A DNA stretch of 64,000 nt, from positions 372,001 through 436,000 of the forward strand of contig CAVYQI010000005.1 in NCBI GenBank assembly GCA_963770635.1. The letters run 5' to 3'. Positions 26,239-35,219 of the stretch are shown here, piece by piece. The notes below the pieces were generated by a model that was not told where the DNA came from, did not search any database, and saw nothing but the letters and a program-made list of their open reading frames with translations. Made by a program: the position numbers and the translations under genes. Source of the DNA: DASZIT01 sp963770635. Lineage in GTDB: Bacteria > Actinomycetota > Acidimicrobiia > Acidimicrobiales > RAAP-2. The stretch's first letter is position 1, and the number at the start of each line of letters is the position of its first letter.

Positions 26239-27510
26239 GTGCGCCAGAGCCGGATTGTCGCGTTGGTTGCGACGGGGGCCCTGGTCCTGACGGCCACCGC
26301 CTGTGGCACCCCCAGCACCCCGGCCGCACTGACCCGGCCGGTCGGTCTCCAACTCCCGATCACCCGGGATTCCGCCCCCGCAACCACCACCACCACGACC
26401 ACCCTTCCTCCGGCCACGACGACGCCGACCACCGCGGTGCCGACCACGATCGTCCCGGCTCCGGGTTGGTCGGTCCCCCTCGCCACGCTCCCGCCGGGTG
26501 GCGGATTCACCTCGGTGTCGTGCATCTCGGATACCTTCTGCATCGCCGTCGGCGGAGGAGCCAACCTCGGCGACGCCTCGGGGACCGTCGGCGCCGGGGA
26601 GACCCAATCGTGGGACGGCCAGGCCTGGTCCAATCCGTCCGTCTACTTCCCGCCCCCGGCCGCCGGGCCGAGCGGGTCAGGCGGGTCGCCGGTCATGCCG
26701 GCCATCACCTGCATCGGCGGGCCGTTCTGCGCCATCGTCGACGGGTCGGGCTACATCTCCAACGGAGACGGGACCAATTGGATCACCCCGGTCGCCCTGA
26801 AGCCGGCGGCACCGCTGCCGGCCAACGCGGCCGATCCCGGAAGTGGTCACGCCGGTTCGCGCGACGCGGCGGTGTCCTGTACGTCGAGCAAATTCTGCGC
26901 CATCGTCGACAACACCGGAAACGCCTACACCTGGCAGAACGGGTCGTGGCTGACACCCCAGGCATTCGGGACCGGGACCGCTGCGCCGATGGCGTTGTAC
27001 GCCACAGGCCGGGTGGGCGTGTCGTGCGCGACGACGTCGGCCTGCACCGCGGTGATCGGCACCGCGGTACTGGATTGGAGCGGCAACACCTGGTCGGAGG
27101 AAGCCGCGCCCTGGTCCCCGACGCTGTCCGGCTCTTCGGGCTCCTCGTCGGTCAACGGCAATCCCACTGCCATCTCCTGCCCATCCTCGACCTTCTGTGC
27201 CATCGTGAACGGTTCCGGGGTCTCCTACCGGAACGGCTCCCCGGCCTGGTCCCCGGTGCAGGCCGTCGATCCGGGTGGCACCCTGGACTCGATCTCGTGC
27301 CCGCAGGTGTCGTTCTGCATGGCCGCCGATGCCAACGGCGCCATCGTCACCTGGGACGGGACCAGCTGGGCGGCACCGGTCAGAGTGATTCCGGCTGCCA
27401 CCAACTACACCGGGATCGGAACCTCGGTATCGTGCTCATCCGCCGGCTTCTGCATGGTCATCAACGGGGATGGGGACTACGCCACCTTCTCCGATTCGAC
27501 CGTCGGCTGA
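26239..27510 (+). CDS. Repeat-containing lipoprotein (S-C-x5-F-C type)
   Basis: Exported lipoprotein of 423 residues. GTG 26239 gives a signal peptide ending in the lipobox LTATAC, then a long Thr/Pro linker (about 48-75). The rest holds about six degenerate repeats of roughly 55 residues, each with a cysteine pair: SVSCISDTFCIAV, AITCIGGPFCAIV, AVSCTSSKFCAIV, AISCPSSTFCAIV, SISCPQVSFCMAA and SVSCSSAGFCMVI. Between the pairs is a W-containing strand (SWDGQAWSNP, YTWQNGSWLTP). This suggests a disulfide-stitched beta-propeller of about six blades. No catalytic motif is seen; binding at the cell surface is a guess. Confidence 0.82.
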   Translation: MRQSRIVALVATGALVLTATACGTPSTPAALTRPVGLQLPITRDSAPATTTTTTTLPPATTTPTTAVPTTIVPAPGWSVPLATLPPGGGFTSVSCISDTFCIAVGGGANLGDASGTVGAGETQSWDGQAWSNPSVYFPPPAAGPSGSGGSPVMPAITCIGGPFCAIVDGSGYISNGDGTNWITPVALKPAAPLPANAADPGSGHAGSRDAAVSCTSSKFCAIVDNTGNAYTWQNGSWLTPQAFGTGTAAPMALYATGRVGVSCATTSACTAVIGTAVLDWSGNTWSEEAAPWSPTLSGSSGSSSVNGNPTAISCPSSTFCAIVNGSGVSYRNGSPAWSPVQAVDPGGTLDSISCPQVSFCMAADANGAIVTWDGTSWAAPVRVIPAATNYTGIGTSVSCSSAGFCMVINGDGDYATFSDSTVG

Positions 27511-27532
27511 ACGATCCGAACCTGGAGGTCCA

Positions 27533-28405
27533 TTGAGTTCTGACACCGACTACACGTCGATCCGAATGGAGGTGGACGCACAGGGGGCGGTCGCCACCAT
27601 CACCCTCGATCGGCCCGACCGGCTGAACGCCTTCACCAACACCATGAGACGAGAGCTCCTCGACGCCTTCGATCGTACCGATGCCGATGACGCGGTCCGG
27701 GCGGTGGTGGTCACCGGGGCCGGGCGGGGATTCTGTGCCGGGGCCGATCTCGAAAGCGGGGAACGGGCCTTCGACTACGTGGCGGCGAGGGAAGACGGGT
27801 CCATACCCCGCGACGGAGGCGGCACGGTCGCCCTCCGGATCTTCGACTCGCTGAAACCCGTCATCGCCGCCATCAACGGGCCGGCGGTGGGGGTCGGCAT
27901 CACCATGACCCTGCCGATGGACATCCGGCTGGCGTCGGTGGACGCCAAGATGGGCTTCGTCTTCAACCGCCGGGGCCTGGTGCCGGAGGCGGCTTCGAGC
28001 TGGTTTCTGCCCCGGTTGGTGGGCATCAGCCAGGCCATGGAGTGGGTGGCGACCGGTCGGGTGTTCGACGCCGAGGAGGCTCACCGCGGCGGCCTGGTAC
28101 GCAGCCTGCATGCCCCTGACGCCCTTCTCGACGCCGCCTATGTCCTCGCCGCGGAGATCGCCGAGAACACCTCGGCGGTGTCGGTGGCGATGAGCCGTCA
28201 ACTCCTGTGGCACATGTTGGGCGAGTCCCATCCGATGGCCGCCCACCGCGCCGACTCCCTGGCCATGTCCTTCCGGGGGACGTCCGATGACGCGCGCGAA
28301 GGAGTGCTGTCGTTCCTGGAGAAGCGGCCGGCCGCCTTCTCCGGTCGGATCAGCGAGGGTCTGCCCAACCTGTTTCCCGGTTACGAGCCGCCGACCTACG
28401 ACTGA
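27533..28405 (+). CDS. Enoyl-CoA hydratase/isomerase (crotonase) family protein
   Basis: Crotonase-fold enzyme of 290 residues. Motifs are TLDRPDRLNAFTNTMRREL, the oxyanion-hole segment GRGFCAGADLES, AAINGPAVGVGITMTLPMDI and the catalytic-glutamate region NRRGLVPEAASSWFLPRLVG. A TTG start at 27533 is chosen because GGAGG lies five bases before it and the reading begins SSDTDYTSIRMEV; starts farther upstream would overlap the lipoprotein gene. An ATG at residue 12 is an alternative. It probably acts in acyl-CoA breakdown; the exact substrate is unknown. Confidence 0.88.
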   Translation: MSSDTDYTSIRMEVDAQGAVATITLDRPDRLNAFTNTMRRELLDAFDRTDADDAVRAVVVTGAGRGFCAGADLESGERAFDYVAAREDGSIPRDGGGTVALRIFDSLKPVIAAINGPAVGVGITMTLPMDIRLASVDAKMGFVFNRRGLVPEAASSWFLPRLVGISQAMEWVATGRVFDAEEAHRGGLVRSLHAPDALLDAAYVLAAEIAENTSAVSVAMSRQLLWHMLGESHPMAAHRADSLAMSFRGTSDDAREGVLSFLEKRPAAFSGRISEGLPNLFPGYEPPTYD

Positions 28406-28566
28406 GCCGCGTCACCCTGCCTTGTCGCGCCTTCCGGTGAGGTCGACGCGCGCTTCGGTCCGGGGGGTATGGTCCGAGGACCCGGTCAACATGGATCGGC
28501 CGGAGCGGCTTCAGCATCCAAATCAACTGGGATCAGCGTTCAGCACGCCGAACGAATGGAGGAATC

Positions 28567-28839
28567 ATGGCCGTTGGGATCTACATCGCCCAAGAGGGAT
28601 TCACGACTGAGATTTACGACAGCACCCTCAAGGAAATTGAGGCCGCCGCCCCCGCGCCCAAGGGGCGCAGCCTCCACGTGGCCCTCGAGACTGACGGGGC
28701 AATCCAGGTGTTCGACATCTGGGACTCGCTGGCGGATTTCGAGGCATTCGGAGCGACACTGATGCCGATCCTGGCGAAAGCCGGTCTCGAACTGGGTGCG
28801 CCGATGGTGGCAAACGTGCACAACACCATCAAGGGCTGA
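28567..28839 (+). CDS. Small dimeric alpha-beta barrel protein
   Basis: Hypothetical protein of 90 residues, ATG 28567 with a good GGAGG ribosome site. The sequence has the beta-alpha-beta pattern of stand-alone dimeric ferredoxin-like barrels: a first strand AVGIYIAQEG, central LHVALETDGAIQVFDIWDSL, and ADFEAFGATLMPILAKAG. Such proteins include antibiotic-biosynthesis monooxygenase relatives, but no active-site residues can be named. It stands alone between the crotonase and F420 genes. Confidence 0.75.
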   Translation: MAVGIYIAQEGFTTEIYDSTLKEIEAAAPAPKGRSLHVALETDGAIQVFDIWDSLADFEAFGATLMPILAKAGLELGAPMVANVHNTIKG

Positions 28840-28993
28840 GTGGCCCGAAGCCCTGGCGTTTCGTCGCCTCTCGAAGCGTTCCGCGGTCAGATTGGCTCCG
28901 GCGGGCAAATGGAGTGCTCCGGTGGGTTGTCGGTAGTGTGGCCGGCGGCTCATCGGGATCGGTGACCGGGTACGAGACGCTCAGGGAGAACCT

Positions 28994-30040
28994 ATGAAGA
29001 TCACCACCATGCTCGACTACTCGGGCGGGTTCCGGGAGTCGGCGGCCCAAGTCGCCGAGTTCGAGAAGGCCGGGCTCGACCTGGTGTGGGTGGCGGAGGC
29101 CTACGGCTTCGACAGCCCGAGCCTGATGGGGTACCTGGCCGCGCTCACCGATCACGTGGGCATCGGCTCCGCCATCCTCCCGATCTACACCCGGACGCCC
29201 ACGCTGATCGCCATGACGGCGGCCGGCGTCGACGCGCTGTCCGGCGGCCGCTTCGAGCTCGGGCTCGGGGCCTCCGGGCCCCAGGTCATCGAAGGGTTCC
29301 ACGGGGTGCCCTACTCCACGCCGCTGGGCCGCACCCGCGAGATCATCGAGATCTGCCGCAAGGTGTGGGCTCGGGAAGCCCCACTGACCTATGAAGGCAA
29401 CATCTTCACCTTGCCGCTGCCCCCCGATCAGGGGACCGGATTGGGCAAAGCCCTGAAGATCATCGGCCGGCCCCGGGCGGACATCCCGATCTGGGTGGCG
29501 TCGCTGGGGGAGAAGAACGTGGCGCTCACGGCCGAGGTGGCCACCGGGTGGATCCCGATGATCTTTGTGCCCGAGAAGGCCAAGGACGTCTGGGGATCGG
29601 CGCTGGCCGCCGGAACCAAGCTTCGGGACCCGGCGCTCGGGCCGCTGCAGATCACCGCCGGCGGCCTCCTGGCCATCGGGGACGGCGACGACGTGAAGGC
29701 CATACGGGAGTTGTCCCGGCACATGCTCGCCCTCTACATCGGGGGCATGGGCGCCAAGGGCCGGAACTTCTACAACGATGTGGCCCGGCGCTCCGGGTAC
29801 GAGGACGCGGCCGAGAAGATCCAGGATCTCTACCTGGCCGGGGACAAGGCGGCCGCCGCCGCGGCGGTCCCCGCCGAGCTCCTAGAGCTGACTTCGCTGT
29901 GTGGGTCGGAGGGTCACGTGGCCGAGCGCATCGCCGCCTACGCCGAAGCCGGGGTCACCCATCTCCAGGTGGCGCCGGTACCGGTCGGCGGTCAGCGGGC
30001 CGTCGACCTGATCGAGAAGGTCAAGAAGCTCGCCAACTGA
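28994..30040 (+). CDS. LLM-class F420-dependent oxidoreductase
   Basis: Luciferase-like TIM-barrel oxidoreductase of 348 residues. The N terminus MKITTMLDYSGGF and the segments LDLVWVAEAYGFDSPSLMGY, IGSAILPIYTRTPTLIAMTA and LSGGRFELGLGASGPQVIEG are typical of the F420-dependent group rather than flavin-dependent luciferases. The C-terminal RIAAYAEAGVTHLQVAPVPV is also conserved. ATG 28994 follows AGGGAGA. The hydride donor should be reduced coenzyme F420 or the reverse reaction; the substrate is unknown. Actinobacteria carry many such paralogues. Confidence 0.9.
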   Translation: MKITTMLDYSGGFRESAAQVAEFEKAGLDLVWVAEAYGFDSPSLMGYLAALTDHVGIGSAILPIYTRTPTLIAMTAAGVDALSGGRFELGLGASGPQVIEGFHGVPYSTPLGRTREIIEICRKVWAREAPLTYEGNIFTLPLPPDQGTGLGKALKIIGRPRADIPIWVASLGEKNVALTAEVATGWIPMIFVPEKAKDVWGSALAAGTKLRDPALGPLQITAGGLLAIGDGDDVKAIRELSRHMLALYIGGMGAKGRNFYNDVARRSGYEDAAEKIQDLYLAGDKAAAAAAVPAELLELTSLCGSEGHVAERIAAYAEAGVTHLQVAPVPVGGQRAVDLIEKVKKLAN

Positions 30041-30080
30041 ATCGCGGGAGGATGCCCGTGTCCTTCACCGATCCGTAGGG

Positions 30081-30833
30081 TCAGGTTCCCGAACCGTCGA
30101 AATGATCAAGGTCCCAGGCCATCATCGACTCGAACGGGGCCGCGAGTTCGAGCCGTGTCGACCTCGCGGCCGCCGCCCGGGACACCACCGGTCCTAGTCG
30201 GCTTCCCATGGTGGCCGGGTCATCGTCGAGATAGCAGACGGTCATCTCCACATCTCCCTCGCTGAACCGTGGGTGGCGGGAGGTGGCCGAGCTCGCATAC
30301 CTCCAGGCGCCGGCCACCCCGGGCACCGCCACCAGCTCCCCGAGCATGTCGTGGCTCGGAGTCGGGTTCCGGCCCGGGGTGTCCTCGGTCCGGCCTTCGG
30401 GGTGCGCCTCGACGATCAGGTAGATGCCGCGGTGCGGGCGGAAGGGCACCACCTCGGGCGAGATGCGCGCCCGGGTCGCCGCCCGGGTCTCGACCAAACC
30501 CAGTCCACCCCGGTAGTGCGACGGCAGCGAGCGGGGGAACCGACCGGCGGTGGCCAGGCTTTGGCCGAGTGCATAGAAGGCATCGATGGTCTGGTCGACC
30601 GGCTCACCCATCAGGTAGCAGACGACGTGTTCGACCTCCGACCATTGGCCGTTCTCCGCCACCCGCCCGGCCCGGCAGGCCGGCGTGGACACCCACCGCT
30701 GGCCGAGGACCAGGCCGGGCAGCTGGTACTGCTCCGGCATGTGATCCAGCTGGTGCCAGGCCAGGTAGGACCGGTCGTCGCCATCCCGTGAGCGGCGCGA
30801 CAGCGAGAAGAAGCCGACCTTGACCCGATTCAC
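30081..30833 (-). CDS. EthD-like tandem dimeric-barrel protein
   Basis: Hypothetical protein of 250 residues. The N-terminal half has SYLAWHQLDHMPEQYQLPGL, with the H-x3-H-M-P pattern seen in EthD/NIPSNAP-type barrels; the second half (RGIYLIVEAHPEG, DVEMTVCYLDDDP) looks like a repeat of the fold. ATG 30833 is the only sensible start. It lies 33 bp after korB on the same strand and may be cotranscribed with korAB, although no functional link is evident. Confidence 0.72.
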   Translation of the reverse strand: MNRVKVGFFSLSRRSRDGDDRSYLAWHQLDHMPEQYQLPGLVLGQRWVSTPACRAGRVAENGQWSEVEHVVCYLMGEPVDQTIDAFYALGQSLATAGRFPRSLPSHYRGGLGLVETRAATRARISPEVVPFRPHRGIYLIVEAHPEGRTEDTPGRNPTPSHDMLGELVAVPGVAGAWRYASSATSRHPRFSEGDVEMTVCYLDDDPATMGSRLGPVVSRAAAARSTRLELAAPFESMMAWDLDHFDGSGT

Positions 30834-30866
30834 CGCCCCATCCGCTCAGCGCCGGTGGCTATCGGC

Positions 30867-31928
30867 CTACTCCACCGTCCAGGTCGAACCGGAGCGCAAC
30901 AGGGCCTCGATGTCGCCCTTGCCCTTGCGTTCCATCACCTGTTCGATCTGGCGGGACATCTCCGAGCCGTACTCCGGCCGGTCGACGTCGCGGAAGATTC
31001 CGATGGGCGTGGGCTCGTAGGGGCCCCGGGACAGCCGGCTCAGCTGGAAGGCCAGGCCCGGGTTCTCCCGGTGCTCGTCGTGCACCAGCAACGCCGACTC
31101 GCCGACATCGGCCACCTCCACCACGTCAACCGCGCCGTCGGGGCCCCGCACCACTCCGTGGGCGCCATCGGCTCCGAACCGGATCGGCTCACCGTGCACC
31201 AGCGGGATCAGCATCTCGGCGCGATTGTCCTTGCCGGTGACCTGCTCAAAAGCACCGTCGTTGAACACATTGCAGTTCTGGTAGATCTCCACGAACGACG
31301 CCCCCTTGTGGGCGTGCGCCCGACGGAAGGTCTCGATCATGTGCTTCCGGTCCATGTCATGGGTGCGGGCGACGAAACTGGCTTCCGCCCCCAGCGCCAG
31401 GCTCAGCGGGTTGAACGGCTGTTCGAGGGAGCCGAACGGTGTCGACTTGGTGACCTTGGCCATCTCCGAGGTGGGCGAGTACTGCCCCTTGGTCAGCCCG
31501 TAGATCTGGTTGTTGAACAACAGGATGGTGATGTTCACATTCCGGCGCAGCGCGTGGATGAGGTGATTGCCGCCGATCGACAACGAGTCGCCGTCACCGG
31601 TGATCACCCAGACATCGAGATCGGGTCGGGTGGTGGCCAAACCGGTGGCGATGGCCGGAGCCCGACCGTGGATGGAATGCAACCCATAGGTGTTCATGTA
31701 GTACGGGAACCGCGCCGCACAACCGATGCCGGAGAGGAACACCGTGCTCTCGCGCCGGACCCCGAGGTCGGGCATCAGCATCTGCATCGCCGACAGGATC
31801 GAGTAGTCACCGCACCCGGGACACCATCTGACCTCCTGGTCGGAGGACCAGTCCTTGCGGGTGGTGACGGGCACCGCCGTCGATGCCCCGTTGGTGTGGG
31901 ATCCGTTGGCTTGGGCCAGGTCGGTCAT
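30867..31928 (-). CDS. korB: 2-oxoacid:ferredoxin oxidoreductase beta subunit
   Basis: Beta (TPP-binding) subunit of a 2-oxoglutarate:ferredoxin-type oxidoreductase, 353 residues. The cluster-ligand region is VRWCPGCGDYSILSAMQ with GIGCAARFPYYMNTYGLH; the thiamine diphosphate/Mg motif is TGDGDSLSIGGNHLIHALRR. It follows korA with an ATGA overlap, so the two subunits are coupled. The long C-terminal part (about 250-353) ends in SRQIEQVMERKGKGDIEALL. The pair should oxidise 2-oxoglutarate to succinyl-CoA with ferredoxin, as in mycobacterial KorAB. Confidence 0.94.
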   Translation of the reverse strand: MTDLAQANGSHTNGASTAVPVTTRKDWSSDQEVRWCPGCGDYSILSAMQMLMPDLGVRRESTVFLSGIGCAARFPYYMNTYGLHSIHGRAPAIATGLATTRPDLDVWVITGDGDSLSIGGNHLIHALRRNVNITILLFNNQIYGLTKGQYSPTSEMAKVTKSTPFGSLEQPFNPLSLALGAEASFVARTHDMDRKHMIETFRRAHAHKGASFVEIYQNCNVFNDGAFEQVTGKDNRAEMLIPLVHGEPIRFGADGAHGVVRGPDGAVDVVEVADVGESALLVHDEHRENPGLAFQLSRLSRGPYEPTPIGIFRDVDRPEYGSEMSRQIEQVMERKGKGDIEALLRSGSTWTVE

Positions 31929-33862
31929 ATGTCAGACACCTTTCCGCCTACCGGGGTTCCGCCGACGGCACCGACGTCCCCGTCCTCGGCCTTGATCAAC
32001 TCCATGATCGCTGCCTCCATCGATGCGGCCCGGAAGGGGATCCCCTTCAACTGGGTGAACGAGACGGTGTCCACCAGGTACTCGGCCCGGAGCAGCCGGC
32101 TGAGCTGACCGAGGTTGACCTCGGGCACCAGCACGTTGTCGTAGCGGTGGAGCACCTCTCCGAGGTCGACCGGGAACGGGTTCAGGTGAACCAGATGGAC
32201 GTGAGCCACCTTGAATCCCCGGGCCCTCACCCGCCGGACGCCGGCGGCAATCGCGCCGTAGGTCGAGCCCCAGCCGACGACCAGCGTGCGGGCGTCATCG
32301 TCTTCGTCGTCCAGATCGGTGGGGGGAATGTCATAAGCGATGCCGGCGATCTTCGCCGCCCGGAGGCGGGTCATCCGCTCGTGGTTCTCGCCGTCATAGC
32401 TGACGTTCCCGGTCCCGTCCTCCTTCTCGAGGCCGCCGATCCGGTGTTCCAGACCGGCCAGGCCGGGTGGCGCCCAGGGTCGGGCCAGCGTGGTCTCGTC
32501 CCGCACATACGGCCAGAACACCTGGTTGCCATCGTCATCGGTGTGATTGGGACCCGTGGCGAAGTCGGGGTCGATGGCCGGCAGGTCGGCGACGTCGGGC
32601 AGGCGCCACGGCTCGGTGCCGTTGGCCAGGTACCCGTCGGACAGCAGGATCACCGGGGTGCGGTACTTGACGGCGAGACGGACCGCCTCGATGGTTGCCT
32701 CGAAGCAATGCGACGGCGTCTTGGCCGCCACGATCGGCAACGGAGACTCGCCGTGCCGCCCGTACATGGCATGGAGCAGGTCGCCCTGTTCGGTCTTGGT
32801 CGGAAGCCCGGTGGACGGGCCCCCACGTTGGATGTCGATGATCAGCAGCGGAACTTCGAGGCTGATACCCAGTCCCATCATCTCCGACTTGAGGTCGACG
32901 CCCGGACCGGAGGTGGTGGTGACCCCCAGCGCCCCGCCGAAGGCGGCGCCGAGTGCGGCCCCGATGCCGGAGATCTCGTCTTCGGCCTGGAACGTCCGCA
33001 CCCCGAACTCCTTGTGCTTGGACAGCTCGTGGAGGATGTCCGATGCCGGGGTGATCGGATAGGTCCCGAGGAACAACGGCAGCCCGCTCTGGTTGGAGGC
33101 GGTGATCAGGCCCCAGGCGGTGGCCATGTTTCCGGTGATGTTGACGTACTCACCCGGATCGAGGGTGGCAGGGCGCACCTCAAAGGAGGACTCGAACAAC
33201 TCGGCGGTCTCGCCGAAGTGGTATCCGGCCTTCAGGGCCCGGAGGTTGGCTTCCATCACCAGTGGCTTGCCCGCGTACTTCTCCTCGGTCCACTTGGCCA
33301 CCCCGTCGACCGGCCGGGTGTACAGCCAGCAGATGAGTCCGAGGGCGAAGAAGTTCTTGGAGCGCTCGGCGTCCCGAGGCTTCACCCCGGCGTCCTTGGA
33401 CACCTCGGTGGTGATCGACGTCATCGGGATCTCGTAGACGGTGTAGGCGGCCAGGCTCCCGTCGGTCAGCGGGTTGGCCTCGTAACCGGCCTTGGCCAGG
33501 TTGCGCTCCTCGAAGGCGTCGACATTGACGATGATGGTGGCACCGGGAGGCAGGGTGTTCATGTTGGCCTTCAGCGCCGCCGGGTTCATAGCCACCAACA
33601 CGTTCGGCGCGTCGCCGGGAGTCAGGATGTCGTGGTCGGAGATTTGCACCTGGAAGGCCGAGACACCGGCCAAGGTGCCGGCCGGGGCCCGGATCTCTGC
33701 CGGGAAGTCCGGGAACGTCGCTAGGTCGTTCCCGAAAAGTGCGGAGACGGTGGTGAACTGATCGCCGACGAGCTGCATGCCGTCGCCCGAGTCTCCGGCG
33801 AATCGGAGAATCACCCGGTCGAGCACTTCGGACGGATGGTCGTTGGTCGTCGTGTCAGACAC
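31925..33862 (-). CDS. korA: 2-oxoacid:ferredoxin oxidoreductase alpha subunit (gamma-alpha fusion)
   Basis: Alpha subunit fused to the gamma domain, 645 residues from GTG 33862. The gamma part (1-195) starts ILRFAGDSGDGMQLVGDQF; the alpha part has FLGTYPITPASDILHELSKH, TFQAEDEISGIGAALGAAFG and TTTSGPGVDLKSEMMGLGIS, all characteristic of KorA. GTG 33862 is favoured because AGGAG lies four bases upstream; starts at 33895 or 33934 would add residues without homology. Together with korB it provides an oxygen-tolerant alternative to the 2-oxoglutarate dehydrogenase complex in the TCA cycle. Confidence 0.94.
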   Translation of the reverse strand: MSDTTTNDHPSEVLDRVILRFAGDSGDGMQLVGDQFTTVSALFGNDLATFPDFPAEIRAPAGTLAGVSAFQVQISDHDILTPGDAPNVLVAMNPAALKANMNTLPPGATIIVNVDAFEERNLAKAGYEANPLTDGSLAAYTVYEIPMTSITTEVSKDAGVKPRDAERSKNFFALGLICWLYTRPVDGVAKWTEEKYAGKPLVMEANLRALKAGYHFGETAELFESSFEVRPATLDPGEYVNITGNMATAWGLITASNQSGLPLFLGTYPITPASDILHELSKHKEFGVRTFQAEDEISGIGAALGAAFGGALGVTTTSGPGVDLKSEMMGLGISLEVPLLIIDIQRGGPSTGLPTKTEQGDLLHAMYGRHGESPLPIVAAKTPSHCFEATIEAVRLAVKYRTPVILLSDGYLANGTEPWRLPDVADLPAIDPDFATGPNHTDDDGNQVFWPYVRDETTLARPWAPPGLAGLEHRIGGLEKEDGTGNVSYDGENHERMTRLRAAKIAGIAYDIPPTDLDDEDDDARTLVVGWGSTYGAIAAGVRRVRARGFKVAHVHLVHLNPFPVDLGEVLHRYDNVLVPEVNLGQLSRLLRAEYLVDTVSFTQLKGIPFRAASMEAAIMELIKAEDGDVGAVGGTPVGGKVSDI

Positions 33863-34096
33863 CGCGCTCCTCTTCGTACTGCTCTCTCGCGCCATTTCTC
33901 TACGCTCGGTCGCCGGTCGAACACTCGGCGCCACTCCCGTATGCGCCGATCCTCGTTGACCGGGCCGAAGCGCCCAAATTCAGCGCGCTCACCCGCAGTC
34001 TATCGGCACGGACAAATCACGCCACGTAGCCACCCCGGTACCGGCCGTGGGCCCCACCCAGGGTTCAGGCGACGGTCACCGTCGGAGTTAGGCGCT

Positions 34097-34180
34097 GGTC
34101 ACCTCGGTGGCCAGGCGACAGTCAGGCGACGGTCGCCTCGGTGGCCAGGCGACAGTCAGGCGACGGTCACCTCGGCATCG
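34097..34180. repeat. 34-bp tandem repeat at the 3' end of the aldolase gene
   Basis: Two consecutive 34-bp units (34097-34130 and 34131-34164) differ at one position, and a third partial unit runs into the gene. Each unit contains GGTCACCTCGGTGGCCAGGC or its one-base variant. The third unit includes the aldolase stop codon (34156-34158), so the array has grown by duplication of the last codons. A further diverged half-unit may lie near 34061. Confidence 0.8.
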
Positions 34181-35205
34181 AGATAGACGTCCTGGATGGC
34201 ATGGATGAGCTCCACACCCTCGTCCATGGGCCTCTGGAAGGCCTTTCGGCCGACGATGAGGCCGGTTCCGCCCGCCCGCTTGTTGATCACCGCGGTGCGC
34301 ACCGCTTGAGCCAGGTCGTCCGCGCCTTTGGATGCACCGCCAGAGTTGATCAACGGAATGCGGCCGGCATAGCAGTTCACGACCTGCCAGCGGGTCAGAT
34401 CGATGGGGTTGTCGGTCGTCAACTCGCTGTAGACCAGCGGGTCGGTCATCCCGAATTTGAGGGCGTTGTATCCGCCGTTGTTCTCCGGTTGCTTCTGCTT
34501 GATGATGTCGGCCTCGATGGTGACACCGAGATGGTTCGCCTGGCCGGTGAGATCGGCGGACAGGTGGTAGTCGATGTCGCCCTGTTTGAAGGCACTGTTG
34601 CGCAGATAGCACCACAACATGGTCAGCAACCCCAGGCGATGGGCTTCGGCGAACGCCTTCGAGACTTCGCCGATCTGCCGGTCTGCCCCTTCGGACCCGA
34701 AGTAGATGGTGGCACCGACGCCGATGGCCCCCAGGTCGGCCGCTTGCTGGACGCTGCCGAACATCACCTGGTCGTAGGTGTTCGGGTAGTTGAGGAAGTC
34801 ATTGTGGTTGAGCTTGACCACGTAGGGGATCTTGTGGGCGTAGCGCCGCGACACGATGCCCAGTCCGCCGAGTGTGGTGGCGATGGCACTGCAGTCGGCG
34901 GCGATGGCCAGGTCGCAAAGCTTGGCCGGGTCGAAGTACGCCGGGTACTTGGAGAAGCTGGCGGCGGCCGAGTGCTCGATGCCCTGGTCGACCGGCAGGA
35001 TCGACAGGTACCCGGTACCCCCCAGGCGCCCGGTGTTGAACAGCGTTCCCAGGTTGCGAAGCACCGTCGACGACCGGTCGGAATCGACGAAAATGTTGTC
35101 CAGGTGATCGGGCCCGGGCAGGATCAGGTGTTCGGACGGAAACGCCGTGGCACGGTGGTTGAGCAGAGAATCGGCTTCATCGCCAAGAAGTTTTTCGAGG
35201 TCCAT
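34156..35205 (-). CDS. fbaB: Class I fructose-bisphosphate aldolase (FbaB/DhnA type)
   Basis: Schiff-base aldolase of the archaeal/DhnA type, 349 residues. Recognisable segments are GYLSILPVDQGIEHSAAASF, KIPYVVKLNHNDFL, GAIGVGATIYFGSEGADRQI and the C-terminal phosphate site LINSGGASKGADDLAQAVRT followed by GLIVGRKAFQRPMDEGVEL. ATG 35205 is eight bases after TAGAGT, which lies in the end of the upstream TPR gene, so it can be expressed separately as a near-leaderless message. It cleaves or forms fructose 1,6-bisphosphate in glycolysis/gluconeogenesis. Confidence 0.93.
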   Translation of the reverse strand: MDLEKLLGDEADSLLNHRATAFPSEHLILPGPDHLDNIFVDSDRSSTVLRNLGTLFNTGRLGGTGYLSILPVDQGIEHSAAASFSKYPAYFDPAKLCDLAIAADCSAIATTLGGLGIVSRRYAHKIPYVVKLNHNDFLNYPNTYDQVMFGSVQQAADLGAIGVGATIYFGSEGADRQIGEVSKAFAEAHRLGLLTMLWCYLRNSAFKQGDIDYHLSADLTGQANHLGVTIEADIIKQKQPENNGGYNALKFGMTDPLVYSELTTDNPIDLTRWQVVNCYAGRIPLINSGGASKGADDLAQAVRTAVINKRAGGTGLIVGRKAFQRPMDEGVELIHAIQDVYLDAEVTVA

Positions 35206-35213
35206 GGTCTTCG

Positions 35214-35219
35214 ACTCTA
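35214..35219 (-). promoter_or_regulatory. -10 element for the aldolase gene
   Basis: TAGAGT on the minus strand ends eight bases before ATG 35205 and overlaps the stop codon of the upstream TPR gene. Confidence 0.45.

Noticed and set aside
34097..34180. CRISPR-like array
   Set aside because: The units are contiguous with no spacers and include the end of a coding sequence; it is a simple tandem duplication.
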